Positions 28,767 through 38,142 of a stretch of DNA of 42,694 nt are shown here, piece by piece. The DNA comes from Oscillospiraceae bacterium (GTDB taxonomy: Bacteria; Bacillota; Clostridia; Oscillospirales; Ruminococcaceae): assembly GCA_029007315.1 (NCBI GenBank), contig JAQXHO010000068.1, forward strand, positions 1 to 42,694, read 5' to 3'. A program made the position numbers and the translations under genes. The notes beneath the pieces are model-generated. The model was not told the DNA's origin, did not search any database, and worked only from the letters and a program-made list of their open reading frames with translations. Numbering within the stretch: position 1 is the stretch's first letter; every line of letters begins with the position of its first letter.

Positions 28767-29917
28767 AAAAGATTATAAAAATTCTTTCTGTATTTTTTGT
28801 ATGTATTATCAGCATTCTGATGTTATGTACAGGCGTCTGTGCGGAGGATAATGAATATGAAGTGTCTGATTCCCTTGTTTCCGCAAGCGGAGCAGATAAT
28901 ATTACTGACGATCTTTCTTCTGATGTTCAAAGCATTCTTGAAAAGTATGATATAAGAGCAGATAATCCTGATTCAGTTGATTCCTTCGGCGTAGGTGAGA
29001 TACTGGAGTACATATATGATATTGCATCATTAAAACTTGCATCTCCGCTGAGAACTTTTTTTACTCTTACGGCAGTGATCGTTTTCACAGCATTCATGGA
29101 ATCCTCAAAGGGCGGACTGAAGGGCGGTACTGAACACATAAGCGGAATTATAACTGCAATGGCAGGAGCGTCGGCTGTAATTCCTGATGTATGCAGCTGC
29201 TTTCTGAGAGTGCGTGAAACAATATCTCAGAGTTCTGATTTTATGATTTCTTTTACGCCTGTCTTTGCCGGTATAATCATAACAAGCGGCAGTCCCGGTG
29301 CAGGAATGTGCTATAACATGACTGTTTATGCAGTTGTAAATATTATAATACAGATAATTGATAAGGCTCTGCTGCCGGTTCTGAGTATGTGCCTTGCCCT
29401 TTCCATAACAGATGCAGTTACAAGGAATGGTTCCACTGGAGGACTGCAAAGGTTTATGAAAACTATTGTAACATGGACTCTCGGCTTTCTTATGACAGTA
29501 TTTACAGGCGTTCTGTCAGTGCAGGGAATAGTGAAAGGTACAGCGGATACATTTGCTTCAAAAACAGCTAAATATGTGGTTTCAAATTTTGTACCCTTTG
29601 TAGGCGGTGCTGTATCTGACGCCTACGGAACAGTTCTTGGCAGTCTGAAAATACTTAAAAGCTGTACCGGTTTCGTAGGGATAGTGACTCTCTGCATACT
29701 CCTGCTTCCTGTTCTGCTGGAACTTATGCTTTACAGGCTTGCAGTAAGCGGAGCTGCCGCTATAGGAGAAATTTTCGGTTCAGACAGCATGGTCAGACTC
29801 CTCCGGGGAGTTGAGATATCCCTTAAAATGACCTTTGCTGTGCTAATATGCTTTTCGGTAATGTTTATTGTGGCTATTGCTGTTGTGCTTCTTATGACAG
29901 GCAGTGCGGGAGGTTAA
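28763..29917 (+). CDS. spoIIIAE: Stage III sporulation protein AE
   Basis: Start ATG 28763 overlaps the AD stop; large polytopic protein with SpoIIIAE-type sequence. Confidence 0.95.
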   Translation: MKKIIKILSVFFVCIISILMLCTGVCAEDNEYEVSDSLVSASGADNITDDLSSDVQSILEKYDIRADNPDSVDSFGVGEILEYIYDIASLKLASPLRTFFTLTAVIVFTAFMESSKGGLKGGTEHISGIITAMAGASAVIPDVCSCFLRVRETISQSSDFMISFTPVFAGIIITSGSPGAGMCYNMTVYAVVNIIIQIIDKALLPVLSMCLALSITDAVTRNGSTGGLQRFMKTIVTWTLGFLMTVFTGVLSVQGIVKGTADTFASKTAKYVVSNFVPFVGGAVSDAYGTVLGSLKILKSCTGFVGIVTLCILLLPVLLELMLYRLAVSGAAAIGEIFGSDSMVRLLRGVEISLKMTFAVLICFSVMFIVAIAVVLLMTGSAGG

Positions 29918-29921
29918 TATT

Positions 29922-30389
29922 TTGGAAGCTTTAAAGGAAATGGTTTTGCAGATAAGTATACTCAGTCTGATAACCGGAGTGATAACATCGTTAAAACCTT
30001 ATGGAAAGTTCACTCCGCAGCTGAAGCTGTTTACTGCTCTTATCATGTTTACAGGAATACTGTCGCCGTTTTTCAGCAGTATAAAAAATATAAATACGGA
30101 TTTTGACTGCAACATCACCCCGGAAAAAAACGTACAGGAGCTTAACGCTGCCGCAGATGAAGCTGTTCTCAGGCTTGCGGAAGATGAACTTGAACGGGAA
30201 CTGAAATTAAAACTTGCGGAGGAAGCAGTTCCATGCAGTGAAATAGAGGTGAATATGAATACAAATGAAGATGAAAGCATAAATATTAGCAATGTAACAA
30301 TTATAAGCACAAAGCCTGCGGAAGCAGAAATGATTATCCGTAATGAACTTGGAGAGGAAGTGGAAATCTATGCTGAAGAAAATTACTGA
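29922..30389 (+). CDS. spoIIIAF: Stage III sporulation protein AF
   Basis: Likely TTG start at 29922 behind GGGAGG; operon position; two N-terminal TMs. Confidence 0.88.
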   Translation: MEALKEMVLQISILSLITGVITSLKPYGKFTPQLKLFTALIMFTGILSPFFSSIKNINTDFDCNITPEKNVQELNAAADEAVLRLAEDELERELKLKLAEEAVPCSEIEVNMNTNEDESINISNVTIISTKPAEAEMIIRNELGEEVEIYAEENY

Positions 30390-30918
30390 CCGGCTGTCGG
30401 ATTTTATGAAAAGCGAAAATTCAATGCGGCTTCTTGTGCTTGCAGGCCTTGGAGGACTTGTATGCATTCTTCTGTCATCATTTTTTTCGGGCAGTGATGA
30501 GGAGTCAGACATACTTCCGGATGAAGCGGGAAATGAATCCTTGCTTTCGGATACTGCTTCTGAATATGCAGATGTACTGGAACAGCGGCTTGAATCCATA
30601 CTTACAGAAATTGACGGAGTAGGCTCCTGCAGCGTTATGGTTACTGTTTCAGGCAGCAGTTCCTATTCCTATGCCCAGAATGCTGAGCAGCAGTACGGCG
30701 AAAACATAAGGGAAACAAAGCGTCAGCACGTTATTCTGGACGAGAAGTCCGGAGATTCTCCGCTGGTGGAATGCGTAAGAAATCCGGAGATAGTGGGCGT
30801 AATAATAGCCTGTGAAGGAGGAGATCACAATGTAGTGAGGGAAGAGATAATAAGTGCAGTAGGTGCTGTTCTGGAAATTCCGTCAAACCGAATATGCGTT
30901 GCAAAAAAGAATCACTGA
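30370..30918 (+). CDS. spoIIIAG: Stage III sporulation protein AG
   Basis: Operon position; LEQRLESILTEIDGVGSCSVMVTVSGSSSYSYA and IIACEGGDHNVVREEIISAVGAVLEIPSNRICVAK. Confidence 0.93.
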   Translation: MLKKITDRLSDFMKSENSMRLLVLAGLGGLVCILLSSFFSGSDEESDILPDEAGNESLLSDTASEYADVLEQRLESILTEIDGVGSCSVMVTVSGSSSYSYAQNAEQQYGENIRETKRQHVILDEKSGDSPLVECVRNPEIVGVIIACEGGDHNVVREEIISAVGAVLEIPSNRICVAKKNH

Positions 30919-30933
30919 AAGAGGTAACCTGTT

Positions 30934-31599
30934 ATGAAAAAACCATCATTTATTATCGGGAAAAAGCAGATAATCCTGTCCTGTCTTACATTAATGCTGG
31001 CAGCAGCAGTTTATGTTAATTATGCCATTACAAAGGATGACATAGGAACATCCGGTGAGAAAACAGCGGAACTGAAGGGTACTGTTTCCTACGGAGATAC
31101 AGAATTCGTGAATGCCCCTTCTTCCAAAACCGATGAAAAGTCTGCAGAGGATAAGGAAAATGACAAAAAAGAAAATAAATCAGAAGCAGATGTGGATAAA
31201 CAGGAAGCAACCGGCGATATTCCGTCAGAGCAGGCAGAAGGGCAGTCGGCAGAGGAATATTTTGCTCAGGCACGTCTTGAAAGGACAGCCAGCCGTGATG
31301 AAAGCGTTGCAGCTCTTCAGTCAATAATGGGCGGCGGCGACAGAACAGAGGACGAACTCATTACCGACGCCATAGCGGCTGTGCAGACTTCAAAGCTCAT
31401 TGAAAGCGAAAGCAATATTGAATCAATTGTGAAATCTATGGGATATTCCGACTGTATTGTGTACCTGGATTCCGACAGCGCTAAGGTCGTTGTGCAGACA
31501 GAGGGTCTTGATCCGGCAAAAGCTGCTGCCATAAAAGACGTTATTTTAGGTGAGGTTACAATTCCCGCAGAAAATATCAGACTTTTTGAGGTGAAATAG
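30934..31599 (+). CDS. spoIIIAH: Stage III sporulation protein AH
   Basis: N-terminal TM and conserved C-terminal YscJ/FliF-like ring domain region (AEEYFAQARLERTASRDESVAALQSIM). Confidence 0.95.
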   Translation: MKKPSFIIGKKQIILSCLTLMLAAAVYVNYAITKDDIGTSGEKTAELKGTVSYGDTEFVNAPSSKTDEKSAEDKENDKKENKSEADVDKQEATGDIPSEQAEGQSAEEYFAQARLERTASRDESVAALQSIMGGGDRTEDELITDAIAAVQTSKLIESESNIESIVKSMGYSDCIVYLDSDSAKVVVQTEGLDPAKAAAIKDVILGEVTIPAENIRLFEVK

Positions 31600-31628
31600 T
31601 TGTAATTTCAGAATTTTTTTGGTATAAT
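31600..31628 (+). promoter_or_regulatory. Sigma-A promoter for the nusB operon
   Basis: TTGTAA (31600-31605), 17-bp spacer, TATAAT (31623-31628), immediately after the spoIIIAH stop. Confidence 0.7.
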
Positions 31629-31680
31629 AAAGATATGTAGCCTTGAATGGCAGTAAAATGATGAATAAATAATTAACAAC

Positions 31681-31719
31681 AGGCGGTGTGCTGCTAAAAA
31701 GCAGCATTTCCGTCCGCCT
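31681..31719 (+). promoter_or_regulatory. Stable two-tier hairpin in the nusB 5' leader
   Basis: AGGCGG...CCGCCT enclosing GCTGCTAAAAAGCAGC; no U-tract follows. Confidence 0.55.
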
Positions 31720-31745
31720 TGTCGAGTTAAATACAGGAGGTAATT

Positions 31746-32189
31746 ATGACAGGTAATGCAGCAATGACAAGACATGAAGTTCGGGAGTGTGCGTTTCTTA
31801 TTCTTTTTGAGATGTCATTCCGTGAAGATGAAACAACAGAGGAGATGTATGCACTTGCTGAAGAGGTACAGGAGCTTAGAGTAACCGAAGCAGTGAGAGA
31901 GATGGTTGAGGGCGTTCTTTTACATAAGGAGGCTCTTGATGAGATCATTGCAAAATACAGCACCAAAAGAAGCATTTCAAGACTTCCGAGGCTTAATCTT
32001 ACAATACTCAGACTTGCGCTTTTTGAGATACTCTATGATGAATCAATGCCCGATAATGCAGCTATTTCCGAAGCTATAACACTGGCAGGCGAATATACCT
32101 ACCAGGAAGATACAGCATTTATAAATGGCGTACTGGGTTCATATGTGCGTGAGAACCGCATACAGGAGCAGCAGGAAGAAAATGCCTGA
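31746..32189 (+). CDS. nusB: Transcription antitermination factor NusB
   Basis: MTRHEVRECAFLILFEMSF...RLPRLNLTILRLALFEILYDESMPDNAAISEAITLAGEYTYQEDTAFINGVLGSY. Confidence 0.95.
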   Translation: MTGNAAMTRHEVRECAFLILFEMSFREDETTEEMYALAEEVQELRVTEAVREMVEGVLLHKEALDEIIAKYSTKRSISRLPRLNLTILRLALFEILYDESMPDNAAISEAITLAGEYTYQEDTAFINGVLGSYVRENRIQEQQEENA

Positions 32190-33150
32190 ATATCTGGGGC
32201 TGGACACCAGCAATTATACTACCTCCTGTGCAGTGTTTGACACTGAAAAAAATGTTCTCAGACAGGAAAAAATGCTTCTTCCAGTCAAAACAGGAGAAGC
32301 AGGATTAAGGCAGAGCGACGCTGTGTTTCATCATGTAAAGCAGCTTCCGGAAATAATGGAAAAACTTTTGCCTGGAAAGCTTTGCAGCCTTGCCGCAATC
32401 GGCGTTTCTGTAAAGCCGAGAAATATGGAAGGTTCGTATATGCCCTGCTTCTTGTGCGGACAGACTATGGCAAAGGGAATTGCGGCGGCAACAGGTGCTA
32501 AGCTGTATGAAACATCTCATCAGACAGGACATATTCTTGCTGCGCTTTATTCTGCAAATAAACTTTCACTTATAGAAAAGCCTTTTATTGCATTTCATGT
32601 AAGCGGCGGTACTACAGACTGCCTTTTATGCAGACCGTCGGATGATACTCTTATTGATATAAAGGAAATAGGCTCTTCCCTTGATTTAAAGGCAGGACAG
32701 GCTGTTGACAGAGTGGGACTTATGCTGGGACTCAGATTTCCCTGCGGCAGAGAGCTGGAAAAGCTTGCGGAAAAAAGCGAACGCAAATGGAAAATAAAGC
32801 CGGTTATAAAGAATGGAAACTGCTGTCTTTCGGGACTTGAAAATCAGTGCAGAAAGCTGATATCTGATGGTGTATCGCCTGAGGATACAGCACTTTACTG
32901 TCTGAAAACCATAGAAGCGTCAATTGCCGCTATGACCAGAGAGGCATTGCTGAAGACAGGAGATGTTCCTGTTATATATGCAGGAGGCGTAATGTCTGAC
33001 AAGCTTATAAGAAACGGTCTTGAAGCAGAATTCGGAGCATTTTTTGCAGAGCCGGAGTTTTCCTGCGACAATGCCGCCGGTACAGCATTATATGCAGCTA
33101 TTATGAATGGAGGAATGCAGATTGAGCATACTGACAATATCACAGCTTAA
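32182..33150 (+). CDS. TsaD/Kae1-like (peptidase M22 superfamily) paralog of unknown function
   Basis: MPEYLGLDTSNYTTSCAVFD, SHQTGHILAAL (HxxxH), FIAFHVSGGTTDCLL; ATG overlaps the nusB stop. Confidence 0.85.
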   Translation: MPEYLGLDTSNYTTSCAVFDTEKNVLRQEKMLLPVKTGEAGLRQSDAVFHHVKQLPEIMEKLLPGKLCSLAAIGVSVKPRNMEGSYMPCFLCGQTMAKGIAAATGAKLYETSHQTGHILAALYSANKLSLIEKPFIAFHVSGGTTDCLLCRPSDDTLIDIKEIGSSLDLKAGQAVDRVGLMLGLRFPCGRELEKLAEKSERKWKIKPVIKNGNCCLSGLENQCRKLISDGVSPEDTALYCLKTIEASIAAMTREALLKTGDVPVIYAGGVMSDKLIRNGLEAEFGAFFAEPEFSCDNAAGTALYAAIMNGGMQIEHTDNITA

Positions 33151-34330
33151 CAGATATGTTGCATTTCGCCTTAAAGAGGACAAGGCTGTACAGAATATAC
33201 TTGTCAGAGGAGAAATATCCAATTTTACACATCATGCAAGATCGGGACACTGTTATTTTACACTTAAAGATTCAGAATGTGCAGTTAAGGCAGTGATGTT
33301 CCGTTCATATGCAGAAAGAATAAAGTTCAGACCGAATGACGGTATGCACATTATAGCAGCCGCTTCCGCTTCAATATATGAGCGTGACGGCAGTTTCCAG
33401 CTCTATGTTACGGATATGCAGGAGGACGGCATAGGTCAGCAGCAGCTGAATTTTGAAAAGCTAAAACAAAAGCTTTCTGAAATGGGAGTATTTGATCCTG
33501 CTGCAAAACGTCCTGTGCCTTCATGTCCCGGAAAGGTTGGGGTTGTGACTTCCGGTACGGGAGCAGCTCTGCAGGATATTATAAATGTTATCGGCAGACG
33601 GTATCCATTATGTGAGCTTCATGTTTTTCCTGCACAGGTCCAGGGTGAAGCTGCTCCTGAATCAATAGCAGGTTCCATTGCAAGAGCAGAAAGGTTTGGC
33701 TGTGACGTTCTTATTGTGGGACGAGGCGGCGGTTCGGCTGAGGATCTCAGCGCATTTAATACGGAACGTGTTGTTATGGCAGTATATAACTGCTCTGTTC
33801 CTGTAATATCCGCAGTGGGACATGAAACAGATGTGTCGCTGACAGATGCGGCAGCTGATCTCAGAGCGCCGACTCCATCGGCAGCTGCAGAGCTTGCTGT
33901 GCCGTCGGCTGATGAACTTGCGCAGGCTGTAAAAAGGGAGACAAGACTTTTAAAGCAGGTATTCGAAAAAAATACAGAGCAGCTTGAAAACCGTCTGCAA
34001 AGACTTGCGGAGCGTCTTGCAGCCCTGTCACCGGAGCAAAGGCAGAAGGCTGCCAGTCGTGATTTTGAGATCCTTTCGGATAAGCTTCATGAGCTTATGA
34101 AATCAAAAATCCAGCGCTGCGAAAACAGCCTGCAGAAGGAGCTTGTGCGGCTGGACGCACTTAGTCCGCTTAAAATTCTAAATAGAGGTTATGCGCTTGT
34201 TTACAAGGACAGCAGCATATTGCATAGTGCTGAAGATGCCGATGAGGGCGATGAGCTTTATATAAAGCTCGGCAGCGGACAGATCCATGTAAAAGTGCTT
34301 GACAGAAAGGAAGATACAGATGAATTTTGA
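33107..34330 (+). CDS. xseA: Exodeoxyribonuclease VII large subunit
   Basis: ISNFTHHARSGHCYFTLKDSECAVKAVMFR, VTSGTGAALQDIINVIGRRYP, VGRGGGSAEDLSAFN; the true start may be TTG at 33122. Confidence 0.95.
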   Translation: MEECRLSILTISQLNRYVAFRLKEDKAVQNILVRGEISNFTHHARSGHCYFTLKDSECAVKAVMFRSYAERIKFRPNDGMHIIAAASASIYERDGSFQLYVTDMQEDGIGQQQLNFEKLKQKLSEMGVFDPAAKRPVPSCPGKVGVVTSGTGAALQDIINVIGRRYPLCELHVFPAQVQGEAAPESIAGSIARAERFGCDVLIVGRGGGSAEDLSAFNTERVVMAVYNCSVPVISAVGHETDVSLTDAAADLRAPTPSAAAELAVPSADELAQAVKRETRLLKQVFEKNTEQLENRLQRLAERLAALSPEQRQKAASRDFEILSDKLHELMKSKIQRCENSLQKELVRLDALSPLKILNRGYALVYKDSSILHSAEDADEGDELYIKLGSGQIHVKVLDRKEDTDEF

Positions 34331-34508
34331 AGAAAATCTCAGCGCTCTTTCAGATATAACAAAAAAACTTGAAGAGAATACACTCAGCCTTGAAGAATCC
34401 GTGGAGCTTTATCAGAAGGGACTCCGCCTGTCAGCAGAATGTGCTAAGCAGCTGGAAAATGCTAAGCTGAAAATAGAGGAGCATTCAGAAAAGGAGGAAA
34501 AGATATGA
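34320..34508 (+). CDS. xseB: Exodeoxyribonuclease VII small subunit
   Basis: FEENLSALSDITKKLEENTLSLEESVELYQKGLRLSAECAKQLENAKLKIE. Confidence 0.95.
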   Translation: MNFEENLSALSDITKKLEENTLSLEESVELYQKGLRLSAECAKQLENAKLKIEEHSEKEEKI

Positions 34509-35398
34509 AGGAAATACATATTGAGCAGATAAAAAAGGATATTGAAATTATAGAAGATGCTATCAGAGAATTTATTCCCTGTGAAGAGAGCATTGTCCGT
34601 CAGAAGAGAGTCCGGGACGCTATGCTTTATTCCCTGGAAGCAGGCGGAAAACGCATAAGACCTGTTCTGGTTATGGAATTCTGCCGTATGTGCGGCGGCA
34701 GACCGGAGGATGCGGTTTCTGCTGCGGCAGCTATTGAAATGATCCATACATTTTCACTTATACATGACGATCTTCCTGCTATGGATGATGATGATTACCG
34801 AAGAGGAAGAAAATCATGCCACAGGGAATTTGACGAAGCAACAGCCATTCTTGCAGGTGACGCTTTGTCTATTCACGCATTTTCCGTGATAGCAAAGGAC
34901 AAAAGGCTGAGCCTTGACAAGAGAGTGAAGCTTATGGAAATCCTCGCTGAATGCGCCGGATATAAGGGTATGATAGGCGGTCAGATCATTGACATGGAAA
35001 ACGAAAAGCGTGATGATGTTGATATTGAAAATCTTCGTGCCATGTGCGCAGGAAAAACAGGAGCGCTTATCAGATGTGCCTGCCGTATGGGCTGCATTGC
35101 AGCAGGTGTTGATGAAGATATTGTCGCAAAGGCAGACAGATACGGTTCCTGTGTTGGTCTTGCTTTTCAGATAATTGACGATGTACTTGACGTTACAAGC
35201 ACTACAGAAGTTCTTGGAAAGCCTGTGGGAAGCGACGCTGCTTCCAATAAGACAACTTTTGCAACACTTTTAGGAATTGAAAAGGCAGACGCTCTTGCGG
35301 CAAAGCTGACAGAAGAGGCAATAGGAATACTTGGTCAGTTTGAAGGACACGAATTTCTGAAGGATCTGACCCAGGATTTACTGGTGCGAATAAAATAA
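34505..35398 (+). CDS. ispA: Polyprenyl synthetase (farnesyl diphosphate synthase type)
   Basis: SLEAGGKRIRPVL, LIHDDLPAMDDDDYRRG (first DDxxD), FQIIDDVLD (second DDxxD). Confidence 0.95.
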   Translation: MKEIHIEQIKKDIEIIEDAIREFIPCEESIVRQKRVRDAMLYSLEAGGKRIRPVLVMEFCRMCGGRPEDAVSAAAAIEMIHTFSLIHDDLPAMDDDDYRRGRKSCHREFDEATAILAGDALSIHAFSVIAKDKRLSLDKRVKLMEILAECAGYKGMIGGQIIDMENEKRDDVDIENLRAMCAGKTGALIRCACRMGCIAAGVDEDIVAKADRYGSCVGLAFQIIDDVLDVTSTTEVLGKPVGSDAASNKTTFATLLGIEKADALAAKLTEEAIGILGQFEGHEFLKDLTQDLLVRIK

Positions 35399-35431
35399 GG
35401 GGAAAGCGGCTGGAGCCGCAGAAACAGATAT

Positions 35432-37348
35432 ATGAAAACCACAACCGGAAAAAAGACTCTGACGGCTGATGCGGGTATGCTTGATACTCTGCATTTTCCG
35501 GAAGATGTAAAAAAACTAACTTTACAGCAATGTGATAAGCTTTGTCAGGAAATCAGAACAAAGCTTATCTCCACAGTATCAAAAACAGGCGGACATCTGG
35601 CTTCAAATCTTGGCGTAGTCGAGCTTACTGTTTCACTGCACCGTGTTTTCGATTCGCCGAAGGATAAATTTGTCTGGGACGTAGGTCATCAGTGTTATAC
35701 ACATAAACTTTTAACCGGAAGAAATGACAGCTTTGATACTTTAAGACAGGAAAACGGTATATCAGGCTTTCCGAAGCCATCGGAATCTGAGCATGACTCA
35801 TTTATAAGCGGTCACAGCAGCACTGCAATTTCCGTTGCGGCAGGCATAGCTGAAGCCAACCGTCTGAAAGGAAACAGCCGGTATACCATAGCAGTTGTGG
35901 GCGACGGCGCCATGACCGGCGGTCTGACGTATGAAGGACTTAATAATGCGGGCAAAGTGAAAAACAACAGGCTGATAGTTGTGCTGAATGACAATGAGAT
36001 GTCAATTTCCAGAAATGTTGGTTCACTTGCAAAATATCTCGCTTCTATACGAGGCTCTGAAAATTACGTTAAAACAAAGAAACGTGTGGAAAAAAAGCTT
36101 ACAAGCAGCGCAATTGGTGTGCCGGTTGCGAAATTTATAAAGAACTCCAAGGACGTTCTGCGTGAAACGGTTCTGGGAGTTTCCACAATGTTTGAGGATC
36201 TGGGTTTTGTATATCTGGGTCCTGTGGACGGACATAATATTGAAGATCTTGACGATGTGCTGCAGGCTGCCAAAAGCTATGGCTGTCCGGTACTTGTTCA
36301 TGTAAATACAGTAAAGGGCAGAGGATATAAGCCCTCTGAAAATAATCCCGGTGAATATCACGGCGTATCGAAATTCGATATTGAAACAGGCAATCCGGAA
36401 GCAGCCTGCAAGGATACTTTTTCTGATATGTTCGGAAAATTTCTTGTACAGGCAGCACGAAAGGATTTGTCCCTTTGCGCTGTAACAGCAGCAATGGAGC
36501 ATGGAACAGGACTGCATCATTTTTCAAGGGCATTCCCAAGGAGATATTATGATGTAGGCATTGCCGAGCAGCACGCTGTAACATTTTCAGCTTCACTTGC
36601 AAAGCAGGGACTTCTGCCTGTGTTTGCAGTCTACTCCTCATTTCTCCAGAGAGCCTATGACCAGCTTATACACGATGTGGCAATCAGCGGCGCTCATGTG
36701 GTTCTGGGAATTGACCGTGCAGGCGTAGTGGGAGAAGACGGTGAAACTCATCACGGAATGTTTGACGTGGGATTTTTAAGCACCGTTCCGGGAACTGTTA
36801 TATATTCACCGTCATGTTATGACGAGCTTTATCTCTGCATGAAACGTGCTATGTATGAAGATACAGGACTTGCCTGCGTCCGTTATCCGAGAGGTTCCGA
36901 TCACACTGAATTTGACAAGACTGCTCTTAATTCTGATTATACCCATATCGCAGGCAAAAAGACAGATACCCTTCTGATATCCTACGGCAGGATATATGAC
37001 CATCTGTTCAAAGCTCATAAAATGGCTGAGGAAGAAGGCGTGAGCTGCGATATACTTAAACTTACAAGAATTTTTCCCATAGATAAAATGGTTGTTGAAA
37101 TTGCAGAATCATATAAGAAGATTATTTTCTTTGAAGAAGCCTATGATATGGGAAGTATTTCCCAGCAGCTTGGAGCGCTTTTAATGGAAAACGGCTATAA
37201 TGGAAGATATAAGCGTGTAACTGCCAGGGAATTTATCCGGCAGGCGTCAATGGCTTCACAGCTTGAGAAACTGGGACTCAGCACAGAAGCAATGCTTAAA
37301 ACAATACTGGAATTTGCAGGAGAGGACAGGGAAAATGCCAAGGCTTGA
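35432..37348 (+). CDS. dxs: 1-deoxy-D-xylulose-5-phosphate synthase
   Basis: 638 aa; GGHLASNLGVVELTVSLHRVFDSPKDKFVWDVGHQCYTHKLLTGR, GDGAMTGGLTYEGLNNAG, DVGIAEQHAVTFSA. Confidence 0.97.
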   Translation: MKTTTGKKTLTADAGMLDTLHFPEDVKKLTLQQCDKLCQEIRTKLISTVSKTGGHLASNLGVVELTVSLHRVFDSPKDKFVWDVGHQCYTHKLLTGRNDSFDTLRQENGISGFPKPSESEHDSFISGHSSTAISVAAGIAEANRLKGNSRYTIAVVGDGAMTGGLTYEGLNNAGKVKNNRLIVVLNDNEMSISRNVGSLAKYLASIRGSENYVKTKKRVEKKLTSSAIGVPVAKFIKNSKDVLRETVLGVSTMFEDLGFVYLGPVDGHNIEDLDDVLQAAKSYGCPVLVHVNTVKGRGYKPSENNPGEYHGVSKFDIETGNPEAACKDTFSDMFGKFLVQAARKDLSLCAVTAAMEHGTGLHHFSRAFPRRYYDVGIAEQHAVTFSASLAKQGLLPVFAVYSSFLQRAYDQLIHDVAISGAHVVLGIDRAGVVGEDGETHHGMFDVGFLSTVPGTVIYSPSCYDELYLCMKRAMYEDTGLACVRYPRGSDHTEFDKTALNSDYTHIAGKKTDTLLISYGRIYDHLFKAHKMAEEEGVSCDILKLTRIFPIDKMVVEIAESYKKIIFFEEAYDMGSISQQLGALLMENGYNGRYKRVTAREFIRQASMASQLEKLGLSTEAMLKTILEFAGEDRENAKA

Positions 37349-38123
37349 CGCAGAGCTTGTAAGAAGAGGACTTGCTCCCAGCCGTGCAAGGGCACAGGAG
37401 TTTATAAAAGGCGGAATTATAAAAGTTGAAGGCAATGTCTGCACAAAGCCTTCAAAGCAGGTTGATGAAACATCTTCCATTGTCATGGAAGGAGAAGGGC
37501 TTGCGTATGTGGGCAGAGGCGGACTGAAACTGGAACGTGCAATAGATTTATGCGGCATAAACCTGGAAGGCTGCGTCTGCATGGATATCGGAGCGTCAAC
37601 AGGAGGTTTCACCGACTGTATGCTTCAGAAAGGTGCAGAAAAAGTATACGCTGTTGATGTGGGACATGGCCAGCTTGCAGAAAAGCTGTGCAGGGACAGC
37701 CGTGTTGTCAACCTTGAGGGTACTGACATCAGAAAGCTTGAAATGGACATGGAAGCTGAACCTATAGATTTCATATCCGCAGATGTATCCTTCATATCCC
37801 TTACGCTTATACTGCCTTGCATAGCAGGTTTTCTCAGAAAAGGCGGCATATGCGCAGTTCTCATAAAGCCTCAGTTTGAAGCCGGCAGAGAAAACGTCGG
37901 AAAAAACGGACTGGTAAAATCACCCGGAGTACATCTGAATGTTCTTATGAAGATAACAGAGGAGATCCGCAAGAACGGACTTTCTCTTAAAGCCCTGTGT
38001 CCATCGCCGGTAAAGGGCGGTTCGGGAAATATCGAATATCTCGCAGTTGCAGTAAATTCTGATGAGCCGTCTGTAAGCATTGATTTGAAGGCTGTAGCAG
38101 AAGAAGCATTTTCACAGAAATAA
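37335..38123 (+). CDS. tlyA: TlyA family rRNA 2'-O-methyltransferase (S4 domain plus FtsJ-like)
   Basis: MPRLDAELVRRGLAPSRARAQEFIKGG; MDIGASTGGFTDCMLQKGAEKVYAVDVGHGQLAEKL. Confidence 0.95.
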   Translation: MPRLDAELVRRGLAPSRARAQEFIKGGIIKVEGNVCTKPSKQVDETSSIVMEGEGLAYVGRGGLKLERAIDLCGINLEGCVCMDIGASTGGFTDCMLQKGAEKVYAVDVGHGQLAEKLCRDSRVVNLEGTDIRKLEMDMEAEPIDFISADVSFISLTLILPCIAGFLRKGGICAVLIKPQFEAGRENVGKNGLVKSPGVHLNVLMKITEEIRKNGLSLKALCPSPVKGGSGNIEYLAVAVNSDEPSVSIDLKAVAEEAFSQK

Positions 38124-38142
38124 TTACAAGGAGTACAGAAAC

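Noticed and set aside
36023-36641. 165- and 168-aa minus-strand ORFs
   Set aside because: Antisense to dxs; shadow ORFs.
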